Part shown: piece after piece, positions 14,167 through 21,964 of the stretch
How positions within the stretch are numbered: the first letter of the stretch is position 1
How the letters are laid out: each line of letters starts with the position of its first letter
DNA from: a virus
Strand: one strand, 5' to 3'
DNA length: 25,181 nt
Virus record (IMG/VR): IMGVR_UViG_3300006737_000190
Coordinates: 1 to 25,181 of that record
Position numbers and translations under genes: made by a program
Notes under the pieces: generated by a model
Seen by the model: only the letters and a program-made list of their open reading frames with translations
The model's database searches: none
What the model was told of the DNA's origin: nothing

Positions 14167-14199
14167 AAAAAAAATAAAAAAAAGGGGCCCGAAGGCCCC
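14167..14199 (-). terminator. Strong intrinsic terminator after the capsid gene
   Basis: On the minus strand a six-pair all-GC stem GGGGCC / GGCCCC closes a TTCG tetraloop. Eight T, one A and eight more T follow. It begins 25 bases after the capsid stop codon. UUCG loops are unusually stable. The same bases read on the plus strand have the A-tract on the wrong side, so it acts only on minus-strand transcripts. Confidence 0.92.
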
Positions 14200-14224
14200 A
14201 ATACTCTTAGGAGTCGAGCTTGAA

Positions 14225-15142
14225 TTAAGCTCCTTGCGAGCCGTATACCCCACGCCAATCGGAGAAGCCGAAGCTATAACGCTCACGGGCCTTGTACCGA
14301 ATATTGTCAGTGGAGAAGTCAGGCTCCATGCTGGTTTCCATCGCTGTTCGCTGGAACATCTTGAGTCCTTCACCCGCATCCGTGACCGAAGTCAGGATAA
14401 AGAAGGCATCTGGGTCAGCCAAGTAGTGATTGACCGTGTAGCCTTGCGGAAGAACGCCAGTGTTACGAATAGCGTTGACGTCGTTGTCAGCAGTGCCCGG
14501 ACGCAAAGTTGAGTTCAGGATTCTGTCAGCAACGAAAACCAACTGAGGTGGTACAACCAGCTTGGTCGCTTGGACCGAGATAGTCAGACCGCGATCATCA
14601 GTGAAAGTGCTGATGTCAATCAGCGCATCTTCCAGAGAAGTCTCGTTTAGGTCAGCCATCGTGGTCGCACGATTAGCCAATGTTCCGCCGCCCGCAAGCG
14701 GGTGAGCGGTTGAGATCAACGGTTGCCCGTCACCTCCAGCAAAGCTGGAGCTGAAAGCATTGTTGAGAACATCTGCACCCTTTACTTCCTTGGTGTTTGC
14801 CATGGATCGCGCAAGCGCTTTCACATAACGGCGACCAAGAGAGTCGTACAGATTATCCTCGACGGCTTCACTCGTGAGACTGAAGGCCAAGGCAATCGTA
14901 TCGTGCGTATACCGGGCGGTAAAACCTTCAGATGCGGTGTCGAAAGTAACGCCAGCACCCTCAGTTTTTGTCGGCGCAGAGCCGAAACCCGTAATCAAAA
15001 CCTCTTCTTCAAAGGCACGCTCGGAGTCTTCGATAGCGAAGATTTCCTCGTACTCTCTGTCGTAAGAGTCATAACTCATACCAAACAGCGCGTTGAGACC
15101 CGGCTCAAGCTCTTTGGCTAATTGGGCTCGTGAAATAGCCAT
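14225..15142 (-). CDS. Major capsid protein, HK97 fold, Mu gpT-like
   Basis: The product has 305 residues, the length of Mu gpT. The N-terminal helix (ISRAQLAKELEPGLNALFG) is followed by the E-loop-like stretch 33-75. Then comes the gpT-type core FTARYTHDTIALAFSLTSEA (74-93), EDNLYDSLGRRYVKALARS and GDGQPLISTAHPL (137-149). The last matches the Gly-Gln-x-Leu/Phe-x-x-x-x-HP feature of the Mu family. The C-terminal half has P-domain-like segments (VVPPQLVFVADRILNS). It has the best ribosome site in the window (annotated) and a strong terminator just downstream, both expected of the most abundant virion protein. No protease or cleaved N-terminal delta domain is visible, which agrees with the separate scaffold candidate upstream. 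Confidence 0.93.
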   Translation of the reverse strand: MAISRAQLAKELEPGLNALFGMSYDSYDREYEEIFAIEDSERAFEEEVLITGFGSAPTKTEGAGVTFDTASEGFTARYTHDTIALAFSLTSEAVEDNLYDSLGRRYVKALARSMANTKEVKGADVLNNAFSSSFAGGDGQPLISTAHPLAGGGTLANRATTMADLNETSLEDALIDISTFTDDRGLTISVQATKLVVPPQLVFVADRILNSTLRPGTADNDVNAIRNTGVLPQGYTVNHYLADPDAFFILTSVTDAGEGLKMFQRTAMETSMEPDFSTDNIRYKARERYSFGFSDWRGVYGSQGA

Positions 15143-15149
15143 GTTTTAG

Positions 15150-15156
15150 CCTCCTT
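15150..15156 (-). promoter_or_regulatory. Consensus ribosome binding site of the capsid gene
   Basis: AAGGAGG lies seven bases before ATG 15142 and overlaps the stop codon of the preceding gene. It is a seven-base match to the anti-Shine-Dalgarno. The neighbouring genes have weaker sites or only stop/start overlaps, so it marks the capsid gene for heavy translation and fixes its start. Confidence 0.85.
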
Positions 15157-15742
15157 ATGCTAAGCCAGCGCCTTTGACACCCGCGATATGGTTTTGAATT
15201 ACAACCATAACATTGGTGTTTGCGCTTGCTACGTCTGAGTTGTCAGGATCCTGACTGATGTCAATGGCCTTGAGCGGCAACGTCGTGGTGGTAGCACCAG
15301 TCGTTACGTCCAACTCCATATTTGATCTGCCAGAGCTAGTATCACCCGTGGTGCTTTGGTCAACGATGTCAAAGTTGCCGAAAAGGTCGGCCACTGGGAA
15401 CGTATCGTCTGCCTGCACTTCGAAAACCACATTTGGATCATCGACTACGAAAGCGATAATGTCATCTGCGGCAACTCCACCGGGGTAATGATTTGCGAAA
15501 ATCTGCTCTTTAGAGGTTGGGTCCGTGTACTGAACGCCGTTGAATACTCCTACAACGGGCACAGTGGAACTAGCGGCCGCTCGTGAAACAGTACCGCCAG
15601 TCAGTTGCTTAACCAAGTCGCCTTGGAAAATAGCGCCTGACTGATTGTTGGCGATTCTATAACGAGACTGACCACCAGAAAACGGAGCGCCACCCATCAT
15701 TCGAGCAGGCTTCAGTCCAAAAGCGGCATCTTTATTTGCCAT
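15155..15742 (-). CDS. Head decoration or head-region structural protein
   Basis: The product has 195 residues. It opens MANKDAAFGLKPARMMGGAP and continues YRIANNQSGAIFQGDLVKQL, then VVGVFNGVQYTDPTSKEQIF and a Gly/Thr-rich C-terminal half. The order of an FGLKPxR-x-x-GGAP start, an IFxGDxV strand and a GVFxGVxYxD strand is characteristic of a small head protein encoded just before the capsid gene in many marine phages (recalled). AGGAGAG precedes ATG 15742 by about eight bases, so it has its own initiation site. Decoration of the capsid is the likeliest role. Direct evidence is lacking. Confidence 0.8.
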   Translation of the reverse strand: MANKDAAFGLKPARMMGGAPFSGGQSRYRIANNQSGAIFQGDLVKQLTGGTVSRAAASSTVPVVGVFNGVQYTDPTSKEQIFANHYPGGVAADDIIAFVVDDPNVVFEVQADDTFPVADLFGNFDIVDQSTTGDTSSGRSNMELDVTTGATTTTLPLKAIDISQDPDNSDVASANTNVMVVIQNHIAGVKGAGLA

Positions 15743-15758
15743 ATCGGAACTCTCCTAT

Positions 15759-16229
15759 TTACTGCTTGCCAAAAGATACACGGCTTGAGCGGCTAGGATC
15801 GTACTTAACATATCGAGAATCTTGCGCGGCCTCGTTGAACATATTGTTATCCAACGCCGCCGTCGCTGTTTCGGTCTTCTCAGCGTAATATTCATTGCGC
15901 TCTGTGACCGTCTCCTCGGGGATCTTCGCCAACAACAAACCTTCGTTATACACAACGCCTTCGTGTCGGCCGTTATCTAGCGTGGGCAGTTCAAACTCTG
16001 GAGGGAGATCGGTGCCGCGCACCAATTCCCATCCTTCGCGCAGACGTCGCGAAACATTCGCTCTGTCTTCACTGCCTAGCATCGACTCTCTGATCCATCG
16101 GTAAACATAACCGGGAGGAGCAGGGGGAGTCTCCAACTTCCGCACTGGGCGCCATGGTTGTCGCCGAGCCTGATTAACGTGCGCTCCGCTGTCACGGCTA
16201 GAACGTGTGCTCTTTTTTGTTTCAGACAT
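15759..16229 (-). CDS. Conserved head-assembly region protein, unknown role
   Basis: The product has 156 residues. A disordered basic N-terminus (Ser/Arg/Lys/Pro to about residue 40) leads to PGYVYRWIRESMLGSEDRANVSRRLREGWELVRG, with a helix containing Arg/Glu pairs and Trp. A Tyr/Asn/Glu helix follows, and the C-terminus (RYVKYDPSRSSRVSFGKQ) is basic. The YVYRWIRES...N-x-x-x-R-x-x-x-GWE pattern recurs in small proteins encoded between scaffold and capsid genes. The gene starts as TAATG with the scaffold candidate, so its level is tied to scaffold translation. I do not recognise a known function. A small assembly factor or scaffold partner is a guess from position. Confidence 0.75.
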   Translation of the reverse strand: MSETKKSTRSSRDSGAHVNQARRQPWRPVRKLETPPAPPGYVYRWIRESMLGSEDRANVSRRLREGWELVRGTDLPPEFELPTLDNGRHEGVVYNEGLLLAKIPEETVTERNEYYAEKTETATAALDNNMFNEAAQDSRYVKYDPSRSSRVSFGKQ

Positions 16230-17167
16230 TAGTTAGCCCTCTGTTGGATTTTTTGCTTCTCTTTCGCCACTGTCTTGATCCATTGATCGTCCGACATATT
16301 GTGCGGCTTCAATCCGCGAATCCGTTCGAGTTCGCTATTGCTAAAACGAACACCGTCCTTTTTCACTCGTGTTTGTGATCGACCACTGCTTTGGGCGGAG
16401 GCAACTCGTTGCACGGCGGGTTGATCCTCACTTTGCTCGATCTGTTCTAGCGGAGCCTCACGACTCTGCCTTGGTAGATTAGGATAAGCTCTTTCGACAC
16501 GGGAATCTAGTGCCTGATAATAATCCTCTGAATCAGGCTCATAGCCCTCGCTGATAAGATTGTAGTGAGTAAAGTAAGCAAACTGAGTCGCTTGCTTGTG
16601 ATCTTCATTCTCACCATCGCCATACCATGGATTTGCCTCATGCCAAGCTAACGCTTCTTTCGTCGGCTCTTGCGGCTGGGACTGGACTTGGCCTTGGGGG
16701 GCTTGTTCTTGATAAGGCTGATATTGTCCTTGTTGCTGGGCTTGGGCTTCTTTTCTAGCTTTGGCGGTGTTGAGTTTTTCTTTGCGAATGGCCACTTCGT
16801 TTTTAAGAGTTGTAGCTTTTGATTGCAAATCTGCATCACCACTCTGAACTGCTTGACGATAAATTTCATCTACCTGTGCCTCTTGCGCTTTTATTTTTTC
16901 TTCTTCCGCCGTTAGGGCGGCAGTTTCGTGTGAGGCGGCAATATTTTGATACTGATAAAGCTGTTGCTCGCGCTCTTGAGCAAGACGCTCCGCCGCGGCG
17001 GCTCTTTCTTCAGCCTCCCGCGCTCTCGCATTAAGTTTATTCACGCGGCGAGAAACCCGCTTTGAATACTCGTTCAGCTCGTCATCTGACTGTTGCGGCT
17101 GTTCCGCCTCATCTGCGATTTCGATCTGAATCTCTTCTTCGGCCTGTTGGCTCTCGTTCTCAATCAT
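16229..17167 (-). CDS. Capsid scaffold protein candidate
   Basis: The product has 312 residues. The acidic N-terminus (EEEIQIEIADEAEQPQQSDD) is followed by a long highly charged helix, about residues 38-150, with Ala/Glu/Arg/Gln periodicity (VNKLNARAREAEERAAAAER). A Gln/Pro-rich linker at about 145-170 and a basic C-terminal tail (GVRFSNSELERIRGLKPHNM, DQWIKTVAKEKQKIQQ) complete it. This charged helix plus basic C-terminal helix-turn-helix-like tail is the usual scaffold design, in which the tail touches the capsid protein. Position agrees: after the co-chaperonin and before the capsid genes. It starts in an ATGA overlap with the GroES-like gene. No protease motif is visible. Confidence 0.8.
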   Translation of the reverse strand: MIENESQQAEEEIQIEIADEAEQPQQSDDELNEYSKRVSRRVNKLNARAREAEERAAAAERLAQEREQQLYQYQNIAASHETAALTAEEEKIKAQEAQVDEIYRQAVQSGDADLQSKATTLKNEVAIRKEKLNTAKARKEAQAQQQGQYQPYQEQAPQGQVQSQPQEPTKEALAWHEANPWYGDGENEDHKQATQFAYFTHYNLISEGYEPDSEDYYQALDSRVERAYPNLPRQSREAPLEQIEQSEDQPAVQRVASAQSSGRSQTRVKKDGVRFSNSELERIRGLKPHNMSDDQWIKTVAKEKQKIQQRAN

Positions 17168-17574
17168 AAAATGCTCACTATATCGTCAGGGTTTAGGATC
17201 GTACCGATTACTTCATCATCGTTAATAATTCTGACCTCGGCGCCGTCTTCCAGCTTAAACCTAGCGCCAGAATAGCGGCCGATCAAAACCCACTGCTTTT
17301 CTTGGCACCATGGCGTGTCGCCATACTTTTCCGTGTCGTTATAGCAAAGGGGGCCCATTTTCACTACATAGGCAACCACGGTCGCAAGTGCCTCGCGATC
17401 CACTGTTGATTTTGTAAGGTGAATGCCGCCCTTGGTTTTTGCTACGCCTGCCCATGGCAGTACAAGCATTCGCCAGCCCGTGGGATCTGGCATCCGCTCG
17501 ATTGCGCTTTTTTCAAGAATAGTTGGATCAAGTACAACCTGATCCGCCGATACATAGGCTTCTTCCGCTCCCAT
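17164..17574 (-). CDS. Viral GroES-like co-chaperonin
   Basis: The product has 136 residues, compared with about 97 in bacterial GroES. The first 32 residues are an extra N-terminal segment. From 33 the fold follows GroES: GWRMLVLPW (strand 1), GVAKTKGGIHLTKS (43-56, mobile loop), then LATVVAYVVKMGP (63-75). WVLIGRYSGARFKLEDGAEVRII (95-117) corresponds to the GroES segment ending VLFGKY-x-G-x-E-x-K...G-x-E-Y. It ends DIVSIL, like DILAIV. The loop triplet IHL stands where GroES has IVL, the part that docks on GroEL. No GroEL is in the window, so it would work with the host chaperonin. It precedes the scaffold and capsid genes, suggesting a job in folding capsid protein, as T4 gp31 does. Confidence 0.85.
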   Translation of the reverse strand: MGAEEAYVSADQVVLDPTILEKSAIERMPDPTGWRMLVLPWAGVAKTKGGIHLTKSTVDREALATVVAYVVKMGPLCYNDTEKYGDTPWCQEKQWVLIGRYSGARFKLEDGAEVRIINDDEVIGTILNPDDIVSIL

Positions 17575-17756
17575 TAGCTCCCCTTAAAGTGCTCAGAAAT
17601 AGTCTCTTCTATTAAGGTTAGCGCATTGATCTCGCCTTGTATACTCTTGTACATCTCCATGTCAGAAAGCCTGCCGCCCATCAAGGTCTCTTGGATAAGC
17701 GCCTTTCTGTCTTCGATGGTCTTTTTGATCCGATTTGCTAAGTCAACGTCATCCAT
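17574..17756 (-). CDS. 60-residue helical protein, unknown function
   Basis: The product has 60 residues from ATG 17756 and overlaps the preceding stop codon as TGATG. A TTG one codon upstream is possible but has no advantage. It reads as one or two helices: DDVDLANRIKKTIEDRKALI, then LSDMEMYKSIQGEINALTLI. Short proteins with this heptad-like pattern (Ile/Leu/Met-x-x-Ile) commonly sit between the portal and head genes in podoviruses. Their function is not settled. It is coupled to the co-chaperonin gene by TAATG. No RNA- or DNA-binding motif is visible. Confidence 0.75.
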   Translation of the reverse strand: MDDVDLANRIKKTIEDRKALIQETLMGGRLSDMEMYKSIQGEINALTLIEETISEHFKGS

Positions 17757-17962
17757 CAATCAATCTCGTAAAATCCAAGGCCCTTGGTGGCCGCTCCGCC
17801 GCCGCGAATTTTTTTCTTAACGCGCTTCACTTCGCCGCCGTTTTTCATCTTTGCGGTTTTCATTGCAACAGCCACAGCCTGCTTGTGAGGCTTGCCCGAC
17901 TTCATCTCAGTTTTGATGTTGTCACTGATGGCTTTTTGGGATTTTCCTTTCTTTAAGGGCAT
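17756..17962 (-). CDS. Small basic protein, PLKKGKSQKAIS type
   Basis: The product has 68 residues from ATG 17962. The open frame extends to 18007 inside the portal gene, but AGGAGG lies six bases before 17962 and the portal stop codon lies between, so the short form is preferred. The N-terminal half (MPLKKGKSQKAISDNIKTEM, then KPHKQAVAVAMKTA) matches a small uncharacterised domain of phage and bacterial proteins, DUF6496-like by memory, with KxGKSxKxISxNI and KQAVAIAL-type segments. The C-terminal 25 residues are Lys/Gly/Arg-rich. DNA or RNA binding is likely from composition. It follows the portal, apart from the main basic mini-protein run. Confidence 0.8.
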   Translation of the reverse strand: MPLKKGKSQKAISDNIKTEMKSGKPHKQAVAVAMKTAKMKNGGEVKRVKKKIRGGGAATKGLGFYEID

Positions 17963-17972
17963 CGTGGGCCTC

Positions 17973-20480
17973 CTATAAGCGAATGCCATACTTTGCTTGA
18001 AGCTCAAGAAGTTTCAAGTCTGTCTGAGTTTTAAGACGATCCATGGCCAAATCCATCTTTTCGTCATTGTTGTCCTTAGTAGCATCAACACGCTGTTTAG
18101 CTATCTCAGCCTCTAAAAGTTTTTCGTTAGCCCGAGCCTGCTCTTTTTGCTCGAACTGACTTTGATCTTGTTGAAGCTCTGCCGCCCTAATATCTAGCTC
18201 CTGCTGTCTGATCGCCACTAGCGGATCTTCTGAATTACCTTGTCCAATGCTTATCAAAAACTCTTGGGTAAGCTGGGCCAAAATTGGGGCGGAGGCTTGC
18301 TCAATTAACGCCATCATCTCTTGTTGCATTGGCGCCAAGACCTCGGGCGGCACTTGCCCAGATTGCGCCAACTGCTCTATCTGCGCCGTCTGTTGTGTGA
18401 TTTCTGGGGGCAACTGTTGCGTGGCAATCTCTGTGGCCATAAATTGCAAATGCTGGCAACAGTGAGAAATAATCAAAGCCTGTATTTGAGGCGTCGTTTT
18501 TACAATCTCTGTAAGAAATAAGCTCCTATGCGCATCCACATGGGCTCTGTGATTTTGATTTGGGAACGCTTGTTGTGGTTGTCCCGCCAATAACCCAGCG
18601 TTTTCTAGACCGGCGTCCACTGGCATTGGTTGGGGCGGTGGTGCAGGGGGCTGAAGCAAGCCCTCCACGTTATCAACTCCTAGCGCCGCATACATACGCC
18701 TATAAGCCTCATACATTCCCTGCGGCCCATGGATCTGAGGATTTGATTGCACAAGCTGTAAAAGCTCCTGAGCCATAGTGATCCGCTGGCTCTGGCTGAA
18801 GATATTGGGATCGCTTACGGGTATGACGTCGATTCTGCCATCGAAGTCCTGCACCTTGATCTCAGATGGCCCAGATCCGGTCTGATACGGATAGTTCGGA
18901 GGCAAAAACTCTGCAAAAACGCGAGCTAATAATTGAAACTCTATTTTTTGACTGTAATGAAGCCGCTTGTGGATAGCAGACATGACCTTGGTGCCGCGCT
19001 CTAGCAAAGCGACAGTTGTGCCCACCGGCATGGCCTGATTCATGTCTCCCACGTTCATGTCGGCAATAGAGGCGAATCGTTTGCCAGAATCCACCAACAG
19101 GCCGAGCAAGCTCATCAGTACATTGCTGGGCTCTTTAATAGGCAGAGGTATCAAGTTCTCTCGGAGATTGCCGCCAGTCGTGTCAATATCACGGAACTCG
19201 CCCGGCTGAAGCGGCTCATCCTCGTCCCTAATGCGCATACCGCGAGCCTTGAAGCCCGCAGGTAGGTTTGCCAAGGTTCCAGCGTCAATTAATTGACGCA
19301 AAATCGAGGTGCTTGCTTTTGCAAGACCGCCAATCATGTGGCTCAGGCCAAGGCCGTAAAAACCAAGGCCCGGCAAGAATTTATACTGCACAAAATAGTT
19401 TATTTTGATTTTGAGAACGTCCGTTTCTAAATAATTACGCCTGATAGAAAGAACTTTTTGGCTCACATCGTCTATTGTCACGATGTAAGGCAGTTTCAGT
19501 CCGGTGGGCTGGCCATCCGCGCCGACATCCTCAAAACCGGGCAAATCGAGGACCGTGTGGACCTCGTAAACGGTATGGTCGCGAGTATTTTTACTGCTCG
19601 GCTCCATACCCTCGATAGAATCAATCTCTTCTTCGATCTCTGATCGTGAGAAGGCGTACCCACCATCAGAGATGTTGATGTCCGCATAGAATCCGTTGAG
19701 TTGTTGCTTGCGAATTTCGTTTTTGGACATCTGGAGCACATGAGTTACGCGCTCTGCGGTGAAAAGGTCGGATGCTTCGTAAGGCACAATAAGATCTTGC
19801 GGCTCGATGAATTTTGACATGGCACGATTGACTGCCGTGTCAAAGTATACTTTTTTGAACGCAGACCCCGCGAGCGGCAGATAAAACAACAGCATATCCA
19901 GCTCTGGATCAAACTCCTGCATCACATTCAGGATGTAGAAGTTCATAAACTCCTCGACACGAGAAGCCTGCGCGTCTGATTCGGGAGTTCGAGCACCCAC
20001 CACTTCCGTCTTGACTGGACCCTTTGCGGGGAGCATCTCCTTATATGCCTGCGCTTGGAACTGAGTCACGGCTTCGGCAAGGATTGGATGAATGACGCCA
20101 GTGGATCCTTGGAAGGGAGAAGATCGGGCCTCATCAAATTTCATGCCTAAGTATTTCAGGCCGTCAACGTAAGTCTTTTCCCAGTCAGCACGGCTTTCTT
20201 TGTCAGAGTCAATGCCAGCCAAAATCTCTTTTGAAATTACCATCAAGTCAACGTCATCAATTTCGTCAACCAGATTTGCATTGAATGCCGTTTGAGGCAT
20301 CTCCATCTGAGGGGCATCGATTTCGTCATCGACCAATATCGCATCATCGGCGACCAGTATTTCTGCCGCCGCACGGATTTGATCTTGGCGAGTCGGCTCT
20401 GGAGTTACCTCCATTGCGTTGCCCATGGGCATCACGTTTGGGTCTGAATCGGTGCCAAGTTCTCTTTTTTCGATAGCCAT
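17973..20480 (-). CDS. Portal protein
   Basis: The product has 835 residues. An acidic N-terminal extension (to about 75) precedes a conserved core: DSDKESRADWEKTYVDGLKY (91-110), SPFQGSTGVIHPILAEAVTQ (121-140) and AYKEMLPAKGPVKTEVVG. These are features of the P22-like portal group that forms the dodecameric DNA gate and packaging docking ring. The C-terminal 90 residues form an uninterrupted Gln/Glu/Ala/Lys helix (IRQQELDIRAAELQQDQSQF and on), as expected for the long barrel helix of P22-type portals that senses packaging pressure. A Pro/Gln-rich linker (about 620-650) precedes it. The start overlaps the terminase stop as TGATG. The length is large compared with the P22 portal (725). Confidence 0.88.
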   Translation of the reverse strand: MAIEKRELGTDSDPNVMPMGNAMEVTPEPTRQDQIRAAAEILVADDAILVDDEIDAPQMEMPQTAFNANLVDEIDDVDLMVISKEILAGIDSDKESRADWEKTYVDGLKYLGMKFDEARSSPFQGSTGVIHPILAEAVTQFQAQAYKEMLPAKGPVKTEVVGARTPESDAQASRVEEFMNFYILNVMQEFDPELDMLLFYLPLAGSAFKKVYFDTAVNRAMSKFIEPQDLIVPYEASDLFTAERVTHVLQMSKNEIRKQQLNGFYADINISDGGYAFSRSEIEEEIDSIEGMEPSSKNTRDHTVYEVHTVLDLPGFEDVGADGQPTGLKLPYIVTIDDVSQKVLSIRRNYLETDVLKIKINYFVQYKFLPGLGFYGLGLSHMIGGLAKASTSILRQLIDAGTLANLPAGFKARGMRIRDEDEPLQPGEFRDIDTTGGNLRENLIPLPIKEPSNVLMSLLGLLVDSGKRFASIADMNVGDMNQAMPVGTTVALLERGTKVMSAIHKRLHYSQKIEFQLLARVFAEFLPPNYPYQTGSGPSEIKVQDFDGRIDVIPVSDPNIFSQSQRITMAQELLQLVQSNPQIHGPQGMYEAYRRMYAALGVDNVEGLLQPPAPPPQPMPVDAGLENAGLLAGQPQQAFPNQNHRAHVDAHRSLFLTEIVKTTPQIQALIISHCCQHLQFMATEIATQQLPPEITQQTAQIEQLAQSGQVPPEVLAPMQQEMMALIEQASAPILAQLTQEFLISIGQGNSEDPLVAIRQQELDIRAAELQQDQSQFEQKEQARANEKLLEAEIAKQRVDATKDNNDEKMDLAMDRLKTQTDLKLLELQAKYGIRL

Positions 20481-21964
20481 CAGTAATAAACCTTTCTATC
20501 ACGCCTCATCGGGTGCATTTCCACTTGATAATCGTCTCCAAGTGACAGAAAACCGCCCTGTCTGAACCTCATCAGCGCCATCGTAGCCGAGTCACAATAG
20601 TCATCATGGTCTCCATACGGGAAAGAAGCCATTTCTTCGATGACTTCCTCTGCAAAAGCCTCTTCTGGAGCCCAAACCATGCCCGACTCAAAAATAGGAG
20701 CGACAGAGTTCATTCTCGCAATCTTATCCTGCCCTCGACTGGGTGTATAGGCGGTTACAGGAATACCAATCCGCCGCAACTCTTGGGTTAATGGCGTTCC
20801 AGTAGCCTTTGCCTCAATTAGAACGCAGTCAGGCTCCCAATACTTATATTCCTCCCACGCGAGCTTTTTGAGTTCTGGGAAATCAGCCCTCACACGCTTT
20901 GCGTCGAGCAAAATAATCGCATCGGGCTCCCCGTCTCGTGGCTTAAAGACCGCCCACGTCGTAATAGCGCTGTAGTCCGCTGTTTCTTTCTTCGAAAAGG
21001 CGGTGTCATAGCTTTGAATGACGTATTCGTACTCAGGGACATAATCAGGCTCCCACTTGTTCCACCATTCTCTCTTTACAATTGACCCCTCTTCCGCTGT
21101 CGGGTCTTGCATCCACTGCGCATTCCATTTTGACAGTGGCAAAGACGCTTTTACGGACAAAAGCTCCTCTTTTTTCCAAAATTCTGGCCAAAGCGGCGTG
21201 TCAGAGTCGGGCATAATTGCTGGAAACTCCACAATTTCCCACTGATCTGCATAATCATCGCCCTGCTTTTTCAAGACGCGGCCCACGAGGTCCTTGGTGC
21301 TCCAGCGAGTCATTACGATCACGATAATACCGCCCGGCTGAAGGCGCTGACGGGGGCCAGAGGTGTACCACTCGTAGACCGAATCCATGGCCGTCGGGCT
21401 CAAAGCGTCTTGCTCCGATACTGGATCGTCAATGATAAGTAGATCAGCGCCGCGGCCCGTAATTGCGCCGCCGACACCTGCGTAAAACGATTCACCACCC
21501 TTGCTGGTTGTCCATCGACCCGCTGATTTGTTGTCGGCCTGTAGCTTCAGATCGGGGAAAACAGTCTGATATTCATCGGAGTCGATGATATTCCGTACTC
21601 TACGGCCAAATCTGACTGCTAATTCAGCAGTGTGGGTGGTCTGAATGATTTTGAGGTCGCCTCTGAGCCCCATCATCCATGCTGGGAAGAAGGTGGAGGC
21701 AAATTCAGACTTGGTGTGACGAGGGGGTAAGCAGACAATAAGCCGCTTGAGCTTGCCTTGGGCAATCCGATTGAATTTTTCACCAATGATGCGGTGATGG
21801 CGCCCTTCGACAAACTCGGGCCACTGGCTTTTTACAAAGCGGATAAAATCTTTTTGACAGTCTTCCTGTTGCTCGATTGTCTCGTAGCGCTGAAGCAGGG
21901 CCAGAGCCTCTTGCTTCTCTTGGTCAGAAAGAATATCAAAGTCTTTAAGCGCTAAATTAGACAT
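20480..21964 (-). CDS. terL: Terminase large subunit (packaging ATPase and nuclease)
   Basis: The product has 494 residues. The Walker A-like CLPPRHTKS lies at 78-86, the form typical of many phage terminases. The Walker B and catalytic carboxylates are in LLIIDDP (175-181). The coupling motif MTRW is at 218-221, and NAQWMQDP (281-288) follows. Nuclease-domain acidic residues fall in SYDTA (318-322), VLIEAKATGT (381-390) and HDDYCDS (453-459). The protein is full length with no frameshift. The start lies in an 8-nt overlap with the lysozyme gene. No small terminase is adjacent upstream in this window: the upstream neighbour is a lysis gene, so the small subunit must be elsewhere or unrecognised. 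Confidence 0.95.
   Translation of the reverse strand: MSNLALKDFDILSDQEKQEALALLQRYETIEQQEDCQKDFIRFVKSQWPEFVEGRHHRIIGEKFNRIAQGKLKRLIVCLPPRHTKSEFASTFFPAWMMGLRGDLKIIQTTHTAELAVRFGRRVRNIIDSDEYQTVFPDLKLQADNKSAGRWTTSKGGESFYAGVGGAITGRGADLLIIDDPVSEQDALSPTAMDSVYEWYTSGPRQRLQPGGIIVIVMTRWSTKDLVGRVLKKQGDDYADQWEIVEFPAIMPDSDTPLWPEFWKKEELLSVKASLPLSKWNAQWMQDPTAEEGSIVKREWWNKWEPDYVPEYEYVIQSYDTAFSKKETADYSAITTWAVFKPRDGEPDAIILLDAKRVRADFPELKKLAWEEYKYWEPDCVLIEAKATGTPLTQELRRIGIPVTAYTPSRGQDKIARMNSVAPIFESGMVWAPEEAFAEEVIEEMASFPYGDHDDYCDSATMALMRFRQGGFLSLGDDYQVEMHPMRRDRKVYY

Noticed and set aside
14167-14199. Bidirectional terminator
   Set aside because: On the plus strand the A-tract precedes the stem and the bases after it (ATACTC) contain no T-run. 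There is also no plus-strand gene to terminate.
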